From an uncultured Pelolinea sp. (GTDB lineage Bacteria; Chloroflexota; Anaerolineae; Anaerolineales; Anaerolineaceae), in the NCBI GenBank assembly GCA_937902055.1, contig CALGUJ010000266.1:1-5940 (forward strand): a stretch of 5,940 nt of DNA, given 5' to 3'. Within the stretch, counting starts at the first letter, position 1. Each line of letters opens with the position of its first letter. This document shows positions 1 through 5,928 of this stretch, piece by piece. The position numbers were made by a program, and so were the translations under genes. Under the pieces are notes generated by a model that did not search any database, was not told the origin of the DNA, and saw nothing but the letters and a program-made list of their open reading frames with translations.

Positions 1-145
1 GATCCATGCGGAGGAAAACCTGACGATACAGTAATGGGCTGCTTTGGAAAGCAAAAACGATCCCTGCCAACGCAAAAAATAGCACCAGCATGATGATCAT
101 TGAATATGTCAGCCAAAGGCGTAGATTGATCGATGAGGGCTGCAT
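1..145 (-). CDS. Sensor histidine kinase, N-terminal fragment (cut by window edge)
   Basis: Reading the minus strand from the ATG at 145-143 gives 48 open codons (begins MQPSSINLRLWLTYSMII) that run off the left edge. Residues about 14-33 form one strongly hydrophobic stretch, after a short N-terminus with arginines at 9 and 41-46 on either side, as in the first membrane helix of a sensor kinase. The start ATG shares its A with the TGA stop of the response regulator just upstream, a typical overlap for a coupled regulator-kinase pair. No clear Shine-Dalgarno sequence is seen, so translation is probably coupled to the regulator. The sensor, HAMP, H-box and ATPase domains lie outside the window, so kinase identity rests on position plus the membrane segment. 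The expected role is an inner-membrane kinase that phosphorylates the adjacent regulator; the signal is unknown. Another membrane protein is possible but less likely. Confidence 0.72.
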   Translation of the reverse strand, partial: MQPSSINLRLWLTYSMIIMLVLFFALAGIVFAFQSSPLLYRQVFLRMD

Positions 146-825
146 CAGGGAATCAACTTGTAACCGAAGCCGGTGACGGTTTCGATTTGGTTTTTTGAAG
201 CTTGTATTTTGCGGCGTAATTGCGCAATATGCACATCCACTGTCCGCGTTTGCCCGGCAAAATCATAACCCCAAGCCAGATAAAGCAGTTGATCTCTGGA
301 AAACACGCGCCCCGGATCTTCCGCCATCACCCGCAAGAGTTCGAATTCCTGTGTGCGCAGCTTGATCAATTCATCCTTGATTTTTACCTCGCGCCTCCGC
401 ATATCGATGGAAATATCTCCGACACGGATCATTTCATCGTTGGATTTTCTTTGTAAAGTCACCCGGCGCAATACTGCCCGAATGCGCGCGACAAGTTCCC
501 GCGGATTGAAAGGCTTGGTGAGATAATCATCCGCCCCTAATTCCAAACCAAGGATTTTGTCAATTTCTTCGTCCTTGGCGGTCAACATGATGATTGGAAC
601 CTGGTTTTCTTCCAGCCTGAGATTCCGGCAGACTTCAAAGCCATCCATGCCGGGAAGCATGACATCCAGAACTACCAAATTCGGCGGGGATTGCATGATG
701 GCATCAAAGGCAGCTTTGCCGTCTTTGAAGCCTTTCACCTGAAAACCGTCCTTCTCTAAATAAAGCCGCACGAAGTCGATGATGCTTTCTTCGTCATCCA
801 CTACATAGATCAGGTCGTTTTCCAT
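145..825 (-). CDS. OmpR/PhoB-family two-component response regulator
   Basis: A 226-residue cytoplasmic transcription factor of normal family length. The receiver domain (about 4-120) shows the acidic pair D10/D11, the phospho-acceptor D54 in LVVLDVMLPGMDG, the switch T82 and the invariant K104 in TKPF. The DNA-binding winged helix covers about 132-226, with the family patterns LRTQEFELL, RVFSRDQLL, RTVDVHIAQLRRKI and the C-terminal VTGFGYKL. All catalytic residues are intact, so it should be phosphorylated by the kinase whose gene overlaps its stop codon. The start at 825 is supported by a GGCGAG ribosome site 7 bases upstream and by the receiver fold beginning at once. It lies 22 bases after ridA on the same strand and is probably co-transcribed with it. 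Specific orthology (PhoB, PhoP, ResD, WalR or other) cannot be decided here, so no symbol is given. Confidence 0.93.
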   Translation of the reverse strand: MENDLIYVVDDEESIIDFVRLYLEKDGFQVKGFKDGKAAFDAIMQSPPNLVVLDVMLPGMDGFEVCRNLRLEENQVPIIMLTAKDEEIDKILGLELGADDYLTKPFNPRELVARIRAVLRRVTLQRKSNDEMIRVGDISIDMRRREVKIKDELIKLRTQEFELLRVMAEDPGRVFSRDQLLYLAWGYDFAGQTRTVDVHIAQLRRKIQASKNQIETVTGFGYKLIP

Positions 826-832
826 ATTACAA

Positions 833-838
833 CTCGCC
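833..838 (-). promoter_or_regulatory. Ribosome binding site of the response regulator
   Basis: GGCGAG on the minus strand, 7 bases before the ATG at 825. It lies in the 22-base gap after ridA. It is a moderate match to the Shine-Dalgarno consensus. The gap is too short for a convincing separate promoter, so the regulator is probably read from the ridA transcript. Confidence 0.5.
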
Positions 839-847
839 GGAAAAATA

Positions 848-1237
848 TTAAATCACTGCTATTGCTTCAATCTCGACCAATCCATTTTTAGGCAAAGCTG
901 CTACCTGAATGGTTGAGCGGGCAGGGGGATTTTCTTTGAAGAATTCGGCATAGATCGCATTCATTTTCGCAAAGTCACCCATATCCATTAAAAATACGGT
1001 GGTCTTAACGATATTGCTCATCCCCAATCCGTTGGATTCGAGAACGCTTTGCAGGTTTTTCAGGCACTGGCGGGTTTGACCCTCCAAACCACCTTCAGCC
1101 AAGTTACCGGTTGCCGGATCCAAACCGGTTTGGCCGGATAAAAAAACGAACGACTCGGTTTTAATTCCAGCGGAATAGGGGCCTAATGCTTTGGGGGCGT
1201 TGGGTGATCCGATAACTTCTTTATTTGGCTTACTCAT
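848..1237 (-). CDS. ridA: RidA family reactive intermediate/imine deaminase
   Basis: A 129-residue protein of the RidA/YjgF/YER057c/UK114 family, at the usual family length. RidA hydrolyses enamine/imine intermediates such as 2-aminoacrylate and 2-aminocrotonate, which PLP-dependent serine/threonine dehydratases release, to the 2-keto acid and ammonia; family members form cytosolic trimers. Visible hallmarks are GPYSAG (Y21), FLSGQTGLDPATG (31-44), IVKTTVFLMDM (76-86), PPARSTIQVAALPK (104-117) with the substrate-carboxylate arginine R107, and VEIEAIAVI at the end with the glutamate E122. Position 109 is threonine, where E. coli RidA has cysteine (C107). The start is supported by an AGGAGA ribosome site 5 bases upstream. 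It is first in a minus-strand unit with the two-component genes and divergent from the operon containing thrC and thrB. The family call is firm; the physiological substrate is inferred. Confidence 0.95.
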   Translation of the reverse strand: MSKPNKEVIGSPNAPKALGPYSAGIKTESFVFLSGQTGLDPATGNLAEGGLEGQTRQCLKNLQSVLESNGLGMSNIVKTTVFLMDMGDFAKMNAIYAEFFKENPPARSTIQVAALPKNGLVEIEAIAVI

Positions 1238-1242
1238 GATCT

Positions 1243-1248
1243 TCTCCT
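1243..1248 (-). promoter_or_regulatory. Ribosome binding site of ridA
   Basis: AGGAGA on the minus strand, 5 bases before the ATG at 1237. It is a strong Shine-Dalgarno match and fixes the ridA start. Confidence 0.8.
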
Positions 1249-1260
1249 GTTCAATTCTTT

Positions 1261-1266
1261 ATTATA
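1261..1266 (-). promoter_or_regulatory. Predicted -10 box of the ridA promoter
   Basis: A perfect TATAAT on the minus strand. Transcription would start near 1254, giving a leader of about 17 bases that contains the AGGAGA ribosome site. A TG lies two bases upstream of the hexamer, one base off the extended -10 position. No good -35 hexamer is seen at 16-18 bases spacing (GTACGG lies there), so activation by a factor is possible. The call rests on position and consensus only. Confidence 0.5.
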
Positions 1267-1301
1267 TACACGCAATCATTTTACCGTACCTGCAGCGTGT
1301 A
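1267..1301. repeat. 7-base inverted repeat between the divergent promoters (candidate operator)
   Basis: TACACGC at 1267-1273 and its exact reverse complement GCGTGTA at 1295-1301, separated by 21 bases. One arm abuts the predicted ridA -10 box; the other lies just upstream of where the -35 region of the prfA promoter would be. A dimeric regulator could bind here and affect both directions. A 7-base match over this distance can arise by chance, so this is a candidate only. Confidence 0.3.
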
Positions 1302-1321
1302 AAAATGTCGTAAATCTTGGC

Positions 1322-1330
1322 TGGTATAAT
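1322..1330 (+). promoter_or_regulatory. Predicted extended -10 promoter of the prfA operon
   Basis: TGGTATAAT, a perfect extended -10 element (TGn followed by TATAAT). Transcription would start near 1337, giving a leader of about 46 bases before the prfA ATG. The -35 region is poor (around AAAATG at 1302-1307), which extended -10 promoters tolerate. The leader has no threonine-rich peptide, attenuator hairpin or recognisable riboswitch, so control of the operon is not visible beyond this promoter. Confidence 0.6.
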
Positions 1331-1367
1331 TCAAAGGATTATTTATCCAACAAATTAAATTTCAAGC

Positions 1368-1372
1368 AAGGA
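1368..1372 (+). promoter_or_regulatory. Ribosome binding site of prfA
   Basis: AAGGA, 10 bases before the ATG at 1383. The spacing is slightly long but acceptable. It supports the chosen start, which also fits the usual RF1 N-terminus. Confidence 0.5.
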
Positions 1373-1382
1373 TTCGGTTTTT

Positions 1383-2444
1383 ATGTTGCTGGACAATCTG
1401 GCTGCCATCGAGGCGCGTTTTAACGAAATCACGAAACTCATCGAGGAAAATATCGATGATTACCAAAAAGTTGCCGAACTCTCCAAAGAAAAATCCGACA
1501 TGGAGGAAATCGTCGACAAAACCAGGCTATACCGCCAGACTTTAAAATCAATCGAAGAAGCGGCAACTCTCCTGGATAGCGAGGATGAAGAAATGCGCAT
1601 CCTGGCGCAGGAAGATCTGGAAAAACTTCGCCCGCAGGCTGAAACGTTGGAAGGCGAGCTGAAAAGCTTGCTGGTGCCCAAAGATCCGCGTGATAAACGA
1701 AACGTTATTATGGAAATTCGCGCCGGCACGGGCGGCGACGAAGCCGGGTTATTTGCGGCAGACCTCTTTCGTATGTATTCCCGATACGCGGAAGTTCACC
1801 GCTGGGAAATTGAAATCCTTTCGCAAAACGAAACCGGCATCGGCGGTTATAAAGAGGTCATCTTCATGGTGAAAGGCCGCGGCGCATATTCGAAATTCAA
1901 GTATGAATCCGGCGTTCATCGCGTTCAGCGCATCCCCTCCACGGAATCCTCAGGCCGCATTCACACATCGACAGTCACTGTAGCAGTACTGGCGGAAGCG
2001 GAAGAGGTGGATATCCAAATCCCGGAATCCGATTTGCGCATTGACGTGTATAAATCCGCGGGAGCCGGCGGGCAAAACGTACAGAAGAATATGACTGCCG
2101 TGCGCATTACCCATATCCCAACCAACATCGTGGTGGCATGCCAGGATGAACGCTCGCAATTGCAGAACCGCCTGCGCGCGATGAGCATTTTGCGCGCCAG
2201 GCTTTATGAGATCGAGGAAGAAAAACGCCAGGCGGAGGAATCCGCCCAACGACGCTCACAGGTAGGTACTGGTGAACGTTCGGAGAAAATTCGAACCTAC
2301 AATTACCCGCAATCACGCGTGACCGATCATCGTATCAACGTCTCTTCGCATAACCTGCCTTCGGTTATGGAAGGCAACCTGGATGTTTTTATCGATGAGC
2401 TGACCCTGCAAGATGAAGCCGAGCGGTTGGCAGAGACGGAATGA
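1383..2444 (+). CDS. prfA: Peptide chain release factor 1 (RF1)
   Basis: A 353-residue class I release factor that reads UAA and UAG in the ribosomal A site and triggers hydrolysis of peptidyl-tRNA. The N-terminal helical domain (about 1-100) is rich in Glu and Lys. The stop-codon recognition tripeptide is P185-S186-T187 within HRVQRIPSTESSGRIHTS; this PxT form marks RF1, whereas RF2 carries SPF. The catalytic loop is GAGGQ with G229-G230-Q231, and Q231 is the expected target of PrmC, the next gene. After it come AVRITHIPTNIVVACQDERSQ and a conserved tail with EKIRTYNYPQSRVTDHRI (301-318). The residues right after GGQ read NVQKN rather than the HVNTT of E. coli. Length matches the family. It is first in a plus-strand operon, 13 bases before the likely prmC start. 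No frame breaks are seen. Confidence 0.97.
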   Translation: MLLDNLAAIEARFNEITKLIEENIDDYQKVAELSKEKSDMEEIVDKTRLYRQTLKSIEEAATLLDSEDEEMRILAQEDLEKLRPQAETLEGELKSLLVPKDPRDKRNVIMEIRAGTGGDEAGLFAADLFRMYSRYAEVHRWEIEILSQNETGIGGYKEVIFMVKGRGAYSKFKYESGVHRVQRIPSTESSGRIHTSTVTVAVLAEAEEVDIQIPESDLRIDVYKSAGAGGQNVQKNMTAVRITHIPTNIVVACQDERSQLQNRLRAMSILRARLYEIEEEKRQAEESAQRRSQVGTGERSEKIRTYNYPQSRVTDHRINVSSHNLPSVMEGNLDVFIDELTLQDEAERLAETE

Positions 2445-2457
2445 AATAGACTGTCCG

Positions 2458-3294
2458 ATGCGTTTGGGAGCATGGCTGGAGAATGCCCGTTCCGCCATCA
2501 GGGTAATACCGGAAGAACCGATTACCAGCTTATATGCCATTCTCGCGCATTATCTGGATAAACCGGCTTATTGGCCGCAAGCGCATCCCGAATTTGATTT
2601 AACTGACGATCAGATATTTCAATTAGATCTTCAATTGAGGCAATTGATTGAGGGTAAGCCTCTTCCTTACATTATTCGGAAACGGGAATTTTTTGGCCTT
2701 GAGTTCTACGTTACACCGGAGGTGTTGATTCCACGCCCCGAGACGGAGATGATGGTTGAGATCGCGCTGGATGACCTTGCCGGTCACCCGCAACGGCAAT
2801 TGATTGCCGATGTTGGAACCGGAAGCGGATGCATCGCAATCGCGCTTGCGTGTCATCATCCATCTGCGCGCATCCTTGCGACCGACATCTCATTTAGAAG
2901 TCTGACTGTCGCCGGGAAAAACTGTCGTACCCATCAAGTTCAAGATCGCGTTTTTTTACTTCAATCCGATTTACTATCAGGAGTAAGAACGCGTTTCGAT
3001 TTAATCTGCGCCAACCTGCCTTATATCCCGAGCGAGAAACTCGCTTCGCTGGAAGTAGCCCGTAATGAACCACGTCTGGCTCTGGATGGCGGGAAACAGG
3101 GATTGGAATTGATCGCGCGCTTGTTAACCCAAAGCGTTGATTGCTTAAATCCAGGCGGGATGATGCTTCTGGAAATCGAGTTTTCGCAAGCTGAGGCTAT
3201 TCGGTCATTAATTCATGGTATTTTTCCAACGGCTGGCATTACAATTGTTGACGATCTTAATCATTTACCCAGGTTGACGATTATTCATAAATGA
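2458..3294 (+). CDS. prmC: Release factor glutamine methyltransferase (PrmC/HemK)
   Basis: An S-adenosylmethionine-dependent N5-glutamine methyltransferase that methylates the GGQ glutamine of RF1 and RF2, raising termination efficiency. From the ATG at 2458 it has 278 residues, close to E. coli PrmC (277). Numbered from this start, an N-terminal helical substrate-binding domain covers about 1-75, then GLEFYVTPEVLIPRPETE (80-97), the SAM-binding loop IADVGTGSGCIAIALA (116-131) and the active-site tetrapeptide N186-L-P-Y189, followed by EPRLALDGG. The tetrapeptide is normally NPPY, so the first proline is replaced by leucine while the catalytic Asn and Tyr are kept. An in-frame ATG at 2413 would add 15 residues and overlap prfA by 32 bases; the family length and the unfamily-like extra residues argue against it. 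Neither start has a strong ribosome site. The stop overlaps the next gene by 4 bases. Confidence 0.93.
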   Translation: MRLGAWLENARSAIRVIPEEPITSLYAILAHYLDKPAYWPQAHPEFDLTDDQIFQLDLQLRQLIEGKPLPYIIRKREFFGLEFYVTPEVLIPRPETEMMVEIALDDLAGHPQRQLIADVGTGSGCIAIALACHHPSARILATDISFRSLTVAGKNCRTHQVQDRVFLLQSDLLSGVRTRFDLICANLPYIPSEKLASLEVARNEPRLALDGGKQGLELIARLLTQSVDCLNPGGMMLLEIEFSQAEAIRSLIHGIFPTAGITIVDDLNHLPRLTIIHK

Positions 3295-3932
3295 ACACAA
3301 AAATCATCCTTCAAGACGACCCGGATACCCGGCCTACTGTACTGGATGCCATTAGGAATGGCAAGGTCGTAGCTTTTCCGACCGATACGGTTTACGGCAT
3401 TGCCTGCGCCGTAGATCATCCGGGCGCAATCGCACAAATGTATACCATCAAGGAACGGGATGCGTTAAAGGCCATTCCGGTTTTAGTTGGCGATCTCAAT
3501 CAGCTCGCTCAGATCGCGGCTGGGTTCGATGACAAAGCCAAATCAATCGCCGAACATTTTTGGCCGGGCGCGCTGACGATTGTGGTAAGAAAAAATCCGA
3601 CCCTGCCGCAGGAATTGACCACGTATCCCACCGTGGGAATCCGCATGCCGGATTATGACTGGTTGCTGGATTTAATGCGTACCTGCGGTCCACTCGCAGC
3701 AACTTCAGCCAATCTTTCGGGCGCAGCCAACCCAACGAGCGCGCAGGAAGTACTGGCGCAATTGGATGGCAGAATCGAGCTGATCGTGGATGGAGGAATC
3801 TGCGCCGGTGGAATTCCATCCACCGTGGTCGATTGCAGCCAGGAACCCATTAAAATATTGCGAGAGGGAGGGATTTCCTCTGCGTCGATATTAGAACTGA
3901 TTAACACACAAAGCGGCTATGGAGAGAAATGA
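3291..3932 (+). CDS. L-threonylcarbamoyladenylate synthase (TsaC/Sua5/YrdC family)
   Basis: A 213-residue single YrdC-domain enzyme that makes threonylcarbamoyl-AMP from threonine, bicarbonate and ATP, the first step of the t6A37 modification of ANN-decoding tRNAs. Family features in order are VVAFPTDTVYGIA (26-38), the basic triplet KER (54-56) plus K60, FWPGALTIV (90-98), VGIRMPD (115-121), LAATSANLSG (135-144), the nucleotide-site STVVD (177-181) and ILREG (189-193). At this length it lacks the extra C-terminal Sua5 domain of longer homologues, so it is the short, TsaC-like form. The ATG overlaps the prmC stop (ATGA) and the stop overlaps the thrC start (ATGA), so translation is coupled on both sides. 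Its product pathway uses threonine, which the two following genes make. Symbol left blank because tsaC, sua5 and ywlC are all used for such proteins. Confidence 0.93.
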   Translation: MNTKIILQDDPDTRPTVLDAIRNGKVVAFPTDTVYGIACAVDHPGAIAQMYTIKERDALKAIPVLVGDLNQLAQIAAGFDDKAKSIAEHFWPGALTIVVRKNPTLPQELTTYPTVGIRMPDYDWLLDLMRTCGPLAATSANLSGAANPTSAQEVLAQLDGRIELIVDGGICAGGIPSTVVDCSQEPIKILREGGISSASILELINTQSGYGEK

Positions 3933-4984
3933 GCTACCAGGGAATTATCGAAACTTATAAAACGTTACTAAAAATTCCGCAGGAAATGAAGGCAGTTACA
4001 TTGCTGGAAGGCAACACTCCACTCATTCCGGTTCCGGCAATAGCTGACCGGTTGGGAGGCGATGTTGACCTGCGCGTGAAATTCGAAGGCTTGAATCCTA
4101 CCGGTTCATTCAAAGACCGTGGTATGACTGTGGCAGTCAGTGAAGCAGCCCATCGTGGGGCAAAAACAGTCATTTGCGCATCAACGGGCAACACCGCTGC
4201 TTCCGCGGCTGCTTATGCCGCCTGCGCAGGCATGCGAGCCATCGTGATCATCCCGGCAGGAAAGGTGGCAGCCGGAAAACTGGCTGGCGCAATCGCTTAT
4301 GGCGCGGATGTCATCCAAATTGATGGATCGTTCGATGATGCGTTAAGCCTGGTTGTATCCATATCTGAAAAACATCCCATCGCGCTGGTTAATTCACTCA
4401 ATCCCTATCGCCTGGAAGGTCAAAAAAGCTCGGCTTTTGAGATTTGCGACGTTTTAGGAGATGCGCCGGACTGGATGGCGCTGCCGGTTGGAAATGCCGG
4501 AAACATCACCGCGTACTGGATGGGCTACAAGCAATACCATGAAGCAAAAGGAACAGCTCTGCCTCACATCCTGGGCGTGCAGGCTGCGGGCTCCGCTCCG
4601 CTGGTGCTCGGGCATCCTGTTGAGAATCCGGAGACCATCGCTACCGCCATCCGTATCGGCAAACCCGCGCGCGGCGAAGAAGCCCTCATTGCCGCCAGTG
4701 AGTCAAACGGGTATATCATGGCCGCAACGGATGACGAGATCCTGAAAGCGCAAAAGCTCCTGGCTTCCAGCGGAATTTGGGTGGAACCGGCTTCGGCTGC
4801 CGGTTTGGCCGGATTGATCAAAGAAATGAATGCCGGCAGGCTCAACCTGCGCGGAAAAAAAGTGGTCATTATCTGCACCGGACATGGATTGAAAGATCCG
4901 GATGTGATCACCGGTCAATTCACCAAACCGCAGGCAGTGAAAGCCGAATTGGCGGAATTGGAAAGGATCATCCTGAATGGATAG
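3929..4984 (+). CDS. thrC: Threonine synthase
   Basis: A 351-residue PLP enzyme (fold type II) that converts O-phosphohomoserine to threonine and phosphate, the last step of threonine synthesis. The PLP lysine is K62 in NPTGSFKDRGM (56-66). The phosphate-binding and substrate regions include STGNTAAS (85-92), the glycine-rich GNAGN (188-192), EPASAAGLAGL (286-296) and the ring-nitrogen contact region TGHGLKD (317-323). Length matches the short threonine synthases of Bacillus type rather than the longer E. coli/yeast type. Related fold-II enzymes (threonine dehydratase, cysteate synthase) are conceivable, but GSFKDRGM and the adjacent homoserine kinase favour ThrC. The start overlaps the preceding stop by 4 bases, with GGAG at 3921-3924 only 4 bases before the ATG. 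Its stop overlaps thrB by 8 bases. Confidence 0.96.
   Translation: MSYQGIIETYKTLLKIPQEMKAVTLLEGNTPLIPVPAIADRLGGDVDLRVKFEGLNPTGSFKDRGMTVAVSEAAHRGAKTVICASTGNTAASAAAYAACAGMRAIVIIPAGKVAAGKLAGAIAYGADVIQIDGSFDDALSLVVSISEKHPIALVNSLNPYRLEGQKSSAFEICDVLGDAPDWMALPVGNAGNITAYWMGYKQYHEAKGTALPHILGVQAAGSAPLVLGHPVENPETIATAIRIGKPARGEEALIAASESNGYIMAATDDEILKAQKLLASSGIWVEPASAAGLAGLIKEMNAGRLNLRGKKVVIICTGHGLKDPDVITGQFTKPQAVKAELAELERIILNG
4963..4967 (+). promoter_or_regulatory. Ribosome binding site of thrB inside thrC
   Basis: AAGGA within the last codons of thrC, 9 bases before the thrB ATG at 4977. It decides the start that gives an 8-base overlap, and implies that thrB is initiated by ribosomes finishing thrC. 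Confidence 0.6.
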
Positions 4985-5879
4985 CGTTAACCCCGTCACC
5001 GTAAAAGTGCCGGCCAGCGCCGCCAACCTCGGACCGGGTTTCGATTGTTTGGGATTGGCGCTGGATATCTGGAATCAAGTCAGTTTCAGACCGACTGACA
5101 GCGGCGTTTCAATCACTATTGAAGGAGAAGGCGTGGAAGAGCTGCCTCTCGATTACAGCAACCTGATCTTGCGAGCCGCTGAACGTCTATTTGAGAAAGA
5201 AGGAAAGAAGTTTCCAAAAGGAATTGAAATCGAATGCCGCAATCATGTACCGGTTTCCTCCGGTTTGGGTTCGAGTTCGGCGGCTGTGATCGCCGGCCTT
5301 TTGGGTGCCAAGAAAATACTGAACAGTACGATATCCAATCAGGATATGCTAGAGTTGGCGGTGGAATTCGAAGGACACGCGGACAACGTAGCAGCTTGCC
5401 TGTTGGGCGGGCTGGTGATCGCTACCTCATCCACCAATGGCTGGATCGCGGAAAAAATTCCCATTCAACCTCTACATCTTGTGGTGGTATTGCCCAACGT
5501 GAACCTGAGTACCCGTCAGGCACGAGCGGCATTGCCGCAAACGGTCAATTACCACGACGCTGTCTCCAACCTGGCCAATACTGCTCTCCTGGTGCATGCA
5601 CTGCGGGAGGGCCGAAAGGACTTGCTATACAGCGCCATGCAGGATAGCTTGCACCAACCCTATCGTTTAAGTCTCATCCCGGGAGCCGAGCAAGCTATTC
5701 ATGCCGCGTATGACGCTGGAGCTTACGGAGCGGCACTATCAGGGGCCGGTCCGAGTTTGTTTGCTTTTGGAGACGAGAAACTGGAAAAAATCGGGGAAGC
5801 CATGCAGGCGGAATTCGAATCACGAAATATTCCCAGTCGTGCTTTCCATATCAGTTCCACAGAACAAGGCGCTTACTGA
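4977..5879 (+). CDS. thrB: Homoserine kinase
   Basis: A 300-residue GHMP-family kinase that phosphorylates homoserine with ATP to O-phosphohomoserine, the substrate of ThrC encoded just upstream. Motif 1 is VKVPASAANLGPGFDCLGLAL (9-29). The ATP-binding glycine/serine loop is VPVSSGLGSSSAAVIAGL (91-108). The substrate-site segment EFEGHADNVAAC (130-141) carries E130, H134 and N137. Motif 3 is GAALSGAGPS (251-260). Length is close to the E. coli and B. subtilis enzymes (about 310). No frame break or missing key residue is seen. It ends with TGA followed at once by an in-frame TAA, and is the last gene visible in the operon. Homoserine dehydrogenase and aspartokinase are not in the window, so the upstream part of the pathway must be encoded elsewhere. 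Confidence 0.96.
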   Translation: MDSVNPVTVKVPASAANLGPGFDCLGLALDIWNQVSFRPTDSGVSITIEGEGVEELPLDYSNLILRAAERLFEKEGKKFPKGIEIECRNHVPVSSGLGSSSAAVIAGLLGAKKILNSTISNQDMLELAVEFEGHADNVAACLLGGLVIATSSTNGWIAEKIPIQPLHLVVVLPNVNLSTRQARAALPQTVNYHDAVSNLANTALLVHALREGRKDLLYSAMQDSLHQPYRLSLIPGAEQAIHAAYDAGAYGAALSGAGPSLFAFGDEKLEKIGEAMQAEFESRNIPSRAFHISSTEQGAY

Positions 5880-5887
5880 TAATCAAA

Positions 5888-5928
5888 GAGGTTGTCCAAA
5901 AGTTTTAAATTTTCCTTTAGGCAGCCTC
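5888..5928. repeat. Imperfect palindrome after thrB: possible terminator or mobile-element end
   Basis: GAGGTTGTC (5888-5896) pairs with GGCAGCCTC (5920-5928) over 9 positions with two G-U wobbles. Inside, AAAG (5899-5902) pairs with CTTT (5915-5918) around a 12-base A/T-rich loop. It begins 8 bases after the thrB stop, where an operon terminator would be expected. However, no run of T follows on the plus strand (ATCTCTAATTAG), so it is not a classic intrinsic terminator. Read inward from either side, the arms begin GAGGYTGYC and continue into A-rich sequence, which resembles insertion-sequence termini from memory. No gene is recognisable in the 61 bases after thrB. Confidence 0.4.

Noticed and set aside
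220..456. Plus-strand open frame opposite the response regulator
   Set aside because: It is antisense to the intact winged-helix domain and has no motif of its own.
826..847. Separate promoter or terminator between ridA and the response regulator
   Set aside because: The 22-base gap has only a ribosome site; no -10/-35 pair or hairpin fits.
1331..1382. Threonine attenuator, T-box or riboswitch in the prfA leader
   Set aside because: The leader is about 46 bases, A/T-rich, without a threonine-rich leader peptide, stable hairpin or terminator.
1950..2249. Long open frame antisense to prfA
   Set aside because: It lies wholly opposite a well-supported RF1 gene, shows no recognisable domain, and is explained by codon bias in the real frame.
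2413..2457. Upstream in-frame extension of prmC
   Set aside because: The 15 added residues overlap prfA coding sequence and do not look like a PrmC N-terminus; the ATG at 2458 gives 278 residues, matching the family.
4564..4911. 115-codon open frame antisense to thrC
   Set aside because: It mirrors thrC codons, has no family motif and no convincing ribosome site.
5234..5647. 137-codon open frame in another plus frame of thrB
   Set aside because: The thrB frame carries all GHMP kinase motifs over this stretch; the alternative frame is low-complexity Gly/Arg-rich sequence typical of a shifted reading.
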